The translations under genes and the position numbers were made by a program. From Amorphochlora amoebiformis (taxonomy: Eukaryota; Cercozoa; Chlorarachniophyceae), in NCBI GenBank assembly GCA_054601695.1, contig BAAHQB010000022.1, forward strand, positions 124,001 to 188,000: DNA of 64,000 nt, read 5' to 3'. Positions 1 to 64,000 of the stretch are shown here, one piece after another (the first letter of the stretch is position 1; each line of letters opens with the position of its first letter). The notes beneath the pieces are model-generated. The model was not told the origin of the DNA, ran no database searches, and saw nothing but the letters and a program-made list of their open reading frames with translations.

Positions 1-243
1 CATGTGTTAAAGGTCAAACCTTCAATTGAAGTCAAGGCTTATCGACGGTAAATATAATTTATAATTTGGTTCAGGGTCGAGATTCTAGAGATTCTTAAAT
101 TGATCATTAGCAAAACAATCTAGACTATAATACTAGTAATAGTACCTATCGTCGGCAACTGCTATCATCGAGGCCAGACTAGCTGTATCCGCCGAGATTT
201 TAGAATTATGAGATCCTAGAGATCATGATTATGATGTCATGTG
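1..243. other. 3' flank of the ABC transporter gene
   Basis: Non-repetitive AT-moderate sequence downstream of the transporter stop codon. It is rich in short CTAG-containing words and resembles in style the other two gene ends at 42806-43486 and 57870-58793. I see no coding frame, RNA gene or clear polyadenylation signal. The left neighbour lies outside the window. Confidence 0.5.
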
Positions 244-35698
<35,455 letters not shown>

Positions 35699-35832
35699 CT
35701 GATACGCGAACGACGTCGATCCAAGGAGGAATCAAGAGACGGAAACACAAGCCGCTCTCTCCCCTCCCCAAACACACCACCGCCTTTTTCTTAAAAAAGG
35801 GAATTGACAAAAGAAAAATATTTCGGATTAAA
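35699..35832. promoter_or_regulatory. 134-bp bidirectional promoter, ABCC / NSDHL
   Basis: Lies between the two start codons of head-to-head genes, so it must contain both 5' leaders and the core promoters. It holds a CT-rich block (35754-35770) and an A-rich stretch just before the plus-strand ATG, and no TA microsatellite. No TATA box stands out for either direction. Confidence 0.6.
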
Positions 35833-42805
<6,973 letters not shown>

Positions 42806-43486
42806 TCCGTATGGTGATCATAACGGCAAGATATACGTACTGTGATATTGCTATGATTCTCGTTAAGTTTTTAAAAGTTCATATCTAGATTATATGCGTA
42901 CGTGCATGTTGTCAATCTGCACCACAACACCACGTGTCATTCCCTAGATTCCACCCGGCCATTCTAACTGAGCTAGACTCTAGTAGACTAGTAGAGTTTA
43001 TAATTATATACCGTACTGTATATAATTAGGTATATATATATATATATGTATATTTGTATATATATATATATATATATATATATGATCTCTAGGATCTAGA
43101 TGATATATATACTATGATCGATATATGTAAATATGATAGTACTGGATATTTTTATTATCTATATCATCTACCGGTAGATCTTAGTACCTACGCAGTTATA
43201 ATACAGTATAACGATATTACATTTAATTTACTATGACAGTCTAGAAAGTACGGGATTTTTAGATATAAACTAGTACTAGTATCCGGACTGCATGTTTTTA
43301 CTACAAGTTATACGTAACTTAAGGCTTAAGTCAGGCTCCTAGACTCCGACATGTACATACATGTATATACAGATATACTAGCGATACTTACACCTATAGC
43401 TCACCAGCCCAGATGCCAGATCATCTCTAGATCATGATGCCGGCGGTAAGCGCTTGTTTCGTAACTGGAGCTATGAAGTACAGAAG
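42806..43486. other. convergent 3' intergenic region
   Basis: The 681 bp between the NSDHL stop and the stop of the phosphoglycerate-mutase-like gene. Mostly unique AT-moderate sequence rich in CTAG and TAGATCT-type words, with one (TA)n tract at about 43028-43083. No coding frame or RNA gene seen; it should hold both 3' UTRs. Confidence 0.6.
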
Positions 43487-51313
<7,827 letters not shown>

Positions 51314-51470
51314 ATATGGGGGGGCGCGGATGGCGAGCCAGAATGTGTCCCTGGGATGTCCCGAGTTTGGATTCTCAGCTTATCCCGGGAAAGTTGAGAT
51401 CATCCCGGGATTTTTACCTCCCTTGGGCCTTGGCTCCTGGAAAAACATTCTTAACAAATATCAAGAATCG
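51314..51470. promoter_or_regulatory. 157-bp bidirectional promoter, PGM-like / CVNH
   Basis: Separates two start codons on opposite strands. Contains two TCCCGGGA palindromes about 20 bp apart (near 51383 and 51402) and an ATGTCCCGAG, possible sites for a dimeric factor. GC-richer than nearly all of the window and free of microsatellite. Confidence 0.6.
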
Positions 51471-57869
<6,399 letters not shown>

Positions 57870-58022
57870 TCGACCCACGAACGACTCTCCCTAGTCTGAG
57901 GCGGTGTTGGAGGCTATCCATGCCTCAGGCAAGCCCATGGTTTGAAGTGAGAGTGAGATTTAAGCGGGACAGATAGTTTTGTATGTGTGTGTTGTATTAT
58001 TATGGGTATATATTTTATATAC

Positions 58023-58069
<47 letters not shown>

Positions 58070-58793
58070 ATATAGTATACGCACATGTTTACACAACATG
58101 TATGTATATCGGCCATCACACGGAGTCACATAGGCATGATACGGTGGTCGCAGAGTCTTTAGCATTTAGAGGATACCCATATAGACATACTGGGCATATT
58201 GACTACAACCAATACATAGAATATTGATATCACTGAGCTTCTTCTAGTTCTTGTGCCAAAGTTATTATTATTATCTAGGATATTGGCTTATGTCTGATTA
58301 TAGAAGAAATATACACGAATTAAGACCTGAACCTACTTCTTGTACCTAGAGTATATATCTCCAGTATCTACTAGCTAGCTAGATCTACTAGTTCTAGACT
58401 ATTGTCCTAGTATCTTTTCAGACTATATATATATATGTCAGACACTAGAGACAGAGGAAGATCCAGAGTCCAGAGAGACTGACTGTTTAGATTCTAGAGA
58501 TTGAGAGTACAATATATAGGTACTGACTAGCTTATAAGTCTGTAGGTAGTATCTGTAGTCTAAGAGAGTATGATCATAGTAGACCTAGAGACGTGTTACA
58601 AGATGTACTCATCTGGACCATCTTTAGAATTCGCAGAATCTAGACAGCTTAGCTGTGCTCGATAGAATCTGAAATATTCTTATTATTTAAGCGGCCGTCC
58701 AGCCAAACCGTAACTAAGATATTGTTATACTTACTCTTACTCATGAACGATTGATAACACAACTTCAATTTCTCGGATTTTGGTTTAAGTCGT
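57870..58793. other. convergent 3' intergenic region
   Basis: 924 bp between two stop codons facing each other. One (TA)n tract at about 58019-58075, the rest unique AT-moderate sequence with many CTAG/TAGATCT words (58300-58640), like the region at 42806-43486. No coding frame or structured RNA recognised. Confidence 0.6.
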
Positions 58794-58984
58794 TTAGTGC
58801 AATGATGGCTCGTACCATCGCAAACCTACCAGCATCGCAAGCAGGCACCCGACAATGTAAACAATTCTATTTGAGCCATTTCTCTCCAAGTACGCCTGCC
58901 AATAAATTATATATATATGAACTTATAGTATTGGTATATATACAAATGTATATATATATATTTATATTATAATATATATATATG

Positions 58985-59074
<90 letters not shown>

Positions 59075-59078
59075 TATA

Positions 59079-59109
<31 letters not shown>

Positions 59110-59118
59110 GATATATAT

Positions 59119-59161
<43 letters not shown>

Positions 59162-59171
59162 TATATATATG

Positions 59172-59206
<35 letters not shown>

Positions 59207-59237
59207 CATTTAAATTTCTGTATGTACAGTGTAATAT

Positions 59238-59277
<40 letters not shown>

Positions 59278-59330
59278 CATGCTCTCTCGCATTTTCTCTC
59301 TATCTCTCTGCCTCTCAGTATATGTATATA

Positions 59331-59386
<56 letters not shown>

Positions 59387-59426
59387 TCTCTCTGTCACTC
59401 TCCTCTCAGTATATGTATATATGTAC

Positions 59427-59473
<47 letters not shown>

Positions 59474-59551
59474 ATAAATCTGCATTACACATGTATATAT
59501 GTAACATGTATCCATATATATATTATATATATATATATATATATTGTTATA

Positions 59552-59588
<37 letters not shown>

Positions 59589-59614
59589 CATGAGCACTCT
59601 ATCTCTCTCTCTAT

Positions 59615-59678
<64 letters not shown>

Positions 59679-59728
59679 TATACATATACATTATATGCAC
59701 ACTCGATCTCTCTATTGATACATATCAG

Positions 59729-59787
<59 letters not shown>

Positions 59788-59856
59788 GTCTACCTTCTTT
59801 GACATGGGCGTCGCATATAAACAAACACAAATATTTTATTATGTATAATAATTCAT

Positions 59857-59923
<67 letters not shown>

Positions 59924-59991
59924 TATATATCTCATATGTACACCTTGTTTGACATTGGCACAGTGATACTTAAGACAGGAAACTGATCCTG

Positions 59992-60046
<55 letters not shown>

Positions 60047-60107
60047 TTATAATAGATATATCATAGTACATACACTCACGCACATATACACATATGTATA
60101 TGTATAT

Positions 60108-60168
<61 letters not shown>

Positions 60169-60491
60169 AAGTATTATATATATATATATATACATATATA
60201 ATATATATATAAGAATATATATATGTATATATATATATCTACAAATAGTAATACAGGAAATCATCCAGCACATTAGGATGAAAAACTTAAAAATTATTTA
60301 GATACATTTACACAAAAATATATGTATTATATACCCGAAGAGAAGTCATTCTCTTGTGCGCCTTATCTGCGCTTGGAGACCTTATGTAATTTATGTATAC
60401 ATCTATATATATATATATATATATATATACTATATATTATATATATATATATATACTATATATATATACTATATATATATATACTATATAC

Positions 60492-60530
<39 letters not shown>

Positions 60531-60582
60531 TGTTACTATGTGTATATATATATATATATTTACACATACACAAAATTATATT

Positions 60583-60633
<51 letters not shown>

Positions 60634-60650
60634 GACACACACACACACAC

Positions 60651-60689
<39 letters not shown>

Positions 60690-60728
60690 GCAAATAAATA
60701 TCTATATATGTAAATAACATATATATAC

Positions 60729-60773
<45 letters not shown>

Positions 60774-60889
60774 TTAACCTTGCACGACCTGAAGACTGTT
60801 CGTCTGTCTCCTCAACTAATATTTGCACCACCAAAATACATGAATATATATATATATATTTATATATATTACATATATATATATATTAT

Positions 60890-60928
<39 letters not shown>

Positions 60929-61411
60929 ACATGCATATCCTATATTTCCCCATAACACATACACACGCGTTCAAAACACGAGGCATATATCACATCACCC
61001 CACAACCTAAAACGAAGAAAAAAAAAAAAATTATTTTGTTTTTGGCGGGGAAGATGAACAAAGAACCCAACCGTGCTTCCCCTCTAGCAAAGCGTCAGAC
61101 TCCAACGATCCCTTCCCTCGCGTCCTCCTCCGTGACCCCTCCAGCTGTCGCATTGTTGGGTTCAAGGCTTCGGCCTGGCTTCCGGTGGATTCCGATGCCT
61201 GGGTTCTGGGTTCCGACATCCGGGCATCCATAGGTTCTGAGGCTTTGGTTTCAGTGGGTTCCGAGGTTTCGGTATTGACCTTGACACTGATTTCCGAGGT
61301 GTTGAGTAAGAGGGAGGGGACATCGGGAGCGAAGGAGACCGATTTTTTAGTTTTATGTTCTTCAGTACGTTGCTTTCGATGTGATGATTCACCTTTGGCT
61401 ATCTACGAAAG

Positions 61412-61443
<32 letters not shown>

Positions 61444-61445
61444 TG

Positions 61446-61527
<82 letters not shown>

Positions 61528-61682
61528 AATATATAACCATTTTTGCGGAGGCATAGGAGTGTTTGATGGGAAGCTGTCCTGAGAACTGCCCCGAGGACAC
61601 CTATGACAGTATGTTTGTATTTGCATACATAGCTTTTAACAGTCGAAATTTTCAATTTAGCTCTTGGACCCGTGAGTACCAT
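58794..61682 (-). CDS. tail-anchored protein with PP1-docking motif
   Basis: Not recognised as a known family. About 225 residues. Exons: 61629-61682 (tentative; an in-frame ATG also at 61710-61712), 61538-61600, 61072-61402, 60779-60815, 60335-60380, 59944-59988, 58794-58895. The N-terminal half is polar and probably disordered (Lys/Ser/Thr/Glu). [11 protein letters not shown] (about residues 56-66) fits the RVxF docking motif of protein phosphatase 1. The last exon gives [18 protein letters not shown], one short C-terminal helix with seven polar residues after it, as in tail-anchored ER or mitochondrial outer-membrane proteins. Phases agree across exons 2-7. The first intron would be only 28 nt (61601-61628), which is doubtful, so the true start may differ. 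Inferred role: bringing PP1 to a membrane; this rests on a short motif only. Confidence 0.6.
59788..59820 (-). pseudogene. copy of an exon 3' edge in the tail-anchored gene
   Basis: CCATGTCAAAGAAGGTAGAC matches CAATGTCAAACAAGGTGTAC at the end of exon 59944-59988, including the donor. Only about 25 bp of similarity remain. Confidence 0.55.
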
Positions 61683-61739
61683 ATATCCATTAATACTCCC
61701 ATTCCCGAACACATACTATATACCATATGAATGTGCTGG

Positions 61740-64000
61740 CCATTTAAATATGTACATAGGAGTTTAAGACCAGTGATGAGAGCATGTGTAATAAATATCC
61801 GTCTAAAATATGTACATAGAGGTTTACGAACGGTGAGAGTAGCGTGAAAATATGTACATTAGGGGTTTTCGACCCGTGAGTTTTTACTAGTCATATTTAC
61901 AGGGCTTACGACTCGTAGGAGTGTGAGTGTGAGTGTGTGTAACAGACGTGTACATATATACTGATAGGGCATTACAACCTGTGAGATCATGTATCATGGC
62001 TGTGTAAATAGGTACAAAGGAGTCTACGACCCGTGTAAATATGTACATAGGGGTTTAAGGTTTGCGAGTGTAAGCATATAATGGTCGTGTAAATATGTAC
62101 ATAGGGGTTAGGACCCGTGATAGCATGTATATAATGGCCGTGTAAGTATGTACATAGGGGTTTACGAGCAGTGAATGTATGTATAGTGGCCGTGTAAATA
62201 TGTATATAGGGGTTTACAAGCCGTGAGAGCATGTATAACGGCCGAGTAAATATGTACATAGGGCTTTACGACCCGTGAGAGCATGTATAATGGCCGTGTA
62301 AATATGTACATGGGGGTTTACGACCCGTGAGAGCATGTATAATGGCCTTTTAAACATGTACATTGGGGCTTACGACCCGTGAATGTATCTATAGTGGTCG
62401 TGTAAATATGTACATAGGGGTTTACGAGCCGTGAGAGCATGTATAATGGCCGTGTAAATATGTACATAGGGGTTTGCAAGCCGTGAGAGCATGTGTAATG
62501 GCAGTGTAAATATGTACATAGGGGTTTACGACCTGTGAATGTATGTATAGTGGCCGTGTAAATATGTACATAGGGGTTTACGAGGCGTGAGAGTATGTAT
62601 AACGGCCGTGTAAATATGTACATAGGTGTTAACGACCCGTGAGAGCATATATAATAGCCGTGTCAACATGTACATGGGGGTTTACGAGCCGTGAATGTAT
62701 GTATAGTGGCCGTGTAAATATGTACATAGGGGTTTACAAGCCGTGAGAGCATGTATAATGGCCGTGTAAATATGTACACGGGCATGTTTAATGGCCGTAT
62801 AAATATGTACATAAGGGTTTACGACCCGTGAATGTATTTATAGTTGCCGTGTAAATATGTACATAGGGCTTTACGACCCGTGAGAGCATGTATGATGGCC
62901 GTGTAAATATGTACATTAGGGTTTACCACCATGAGAGCATGTATAATGGCCGTGTAAATATGTACAAGGGCATGCATAATGGTCGTGTAAGTATGTATAT
63001 AGGGGTTTACTACCCGTGAGAGCATGTATAATGGCCGTGTAAATATGTACATAGGGGTTTACGACCCGTGAGAGCATGTATAATGGCCGTATAAATATGT
63101 ACATAGGGGTTTACGACCCGTGAATGTATCTATAGTGGCCATGTAAGTATGTACATAGGGGTAAACAAGCCTTGAGAGCATGTATAATGGCCGTGTAAAT
63201 ATGTACATAGGGACTTAACAGCCGTGAAAGTATGTTAGTGGCTGTGTACATATGTACATAGGGGTTTACTACCCATGAGAGCACGTATAATGGCCGTGTA
63301 AATATGTACATAGGGGTTTACGACCCGTGAATGTATGTATAGTTGCTGTGTGAGTATGTACATAGGGGTTTACTACCCGAGAGAGCATGTATAATGGACG
63401 TCTAAATATGAACATAGGGGTTTACGAGCTGTGAATGTATTTATAGTGGACGTGTAAGTATGTACACGGGGGTTTACGACCCTTGAGAGCATGTATAATG
63501 GCCGTGTAAATGTGTACATAGGGCTTTACGACCGGTGAGAGCATGTACAATGGCCGTGTAAATATGTACATAGCGGTTTACGAGCCGTGAATGTATGTAT
63601 AGTTGCTGTGTACATAGGTTTTACTACCCGAGAGAGCATGTATAATGGACGTTAATGGACGTCCAAATATGTACATAGGGGTTTACGAGCTGTGAATGTA
63701 TATATAGTGGCCGTGTAAATATGTACCTAGGGGTTTACGACCCGTGAATGTATGTATAGTTGCTGTGCAAATATGTACATAAGGGTTTACGAGCTGTGAA
63801 GGTATGTATAGTGGCCGTGTAAATATGTACATAGGGGTTTACGACCCGTGAGGGCATGTATAGTGGCCGTGTAAATATGTACTTCGGGATTTACGAGCCG
63901 TGAATGTATCAATAGTGATGTACAAAGGGGTTTACGACCCGTGAGTGTATCCATAGTGGCCGTAAACCCTTGAATGTACCCATAATGGCCGTGTAAATAT
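61740..64000. repeat. about 52-bp tandem satellite, runs off the window
   Basis: Roughly forty copies of a unit that begins GCCGTGTAAATATGTACATA and continues GGGGTTTACGACCCGTGA. Two unit types differ in the tail: GAGCATGTATAATG and ATGTATGTATAGTG, and they often alternate, giving a higher-order period of about 104 bp. Several units are truncated (for example near 62780, 62965 and 63610). The array begins within about 60 bp of the 5' end of the neighbouring gene. Open frames in it are repeat artefacts. Confidence 0.9.

Noticed and set aside
58751-58972. Plus-strand open frame of 73 codons
   Set aside because: Shadow of the minus-strand terminal exon 58794-58895, which has acceptor, helix and phase support.

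Overview
This is a eukaryotic nuclear window with very few tRNA-sized or compact features. It holds five protein-coding genes that are cut into many short exons (typically 30-90 nt). The introns are filled with (TA)n microsatellite, CT/GA, CA and AAT tracts, and degenerate TTAGGG/CCCTAA telomere-type arrays. I rebuilt the genes by reading conserved protein motifs in short stretches and joining them at GT-AG (twice GC-AG) junctions that keep the reading phase. Every junction given is phase-consistent unless marked tentative. Most long open frames in the window are artefacts of the repeats (poly Ile-Tyr, Ser-Leu, Glu-Arg, Asn-Pro).

Layout: (1) 244-35698, minus: a full-length ABCC/MRP-type ABC transporter in about 69 exons over 35.5 kb. 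(2) 35833-42805, plus: a sterol-4-alpha-carboxylate 3-dehydrogenase (NSDHL/ERG26 type), 18 exons. (3) 43487-51313, minus: a phosphoglycerate-mutase-like protein of the plant/algal type, 13 exons, with a presequence that looks plastid and thylakoid-lumen directed. (4) 51471-57869, plus: a three-repeat CVNH (cyanovirin-N homology) protein, 11 exons. (5) 58794-61682, minus: a tail-anchored protein with a PP1-docking motif, 7 exons. (6) 61740-64000: a satellite of about 52 bp that runs off the window end. Strands alternate strictly (- + - + -). Two head-to-head pairs share 134-bp and 157-bp promoters, and the two tail-to-tail gaps are 681 and 924 bp. So intergenic DNA is compact while introns are bloated.

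The organism is probably an alga: gene 3 carries a Tat-like lumen signal behind a region that could be a signal peptide plus transit peptide, which would fit a complex plastid. The TTAGGG-type arrays suggest a TTAGGG telomere lineage. I cannot name the species. The genes do not form an evident pathway: a membrane exporter, a sterol-biosynthesis enzyme, a plastid protein, a lectin-like protein and a possible phosphatase regulator.

The most unusual signals are: telomere-type arrays that lie mostly C-rich strand sense within introns and often supply the 3' splice site; repeated decayed copies of exon edges beside their parent exons in all five genes; and a conserved element centred on GTCCTAGGAC that recurs inside the telomere-type arrays of four genes.
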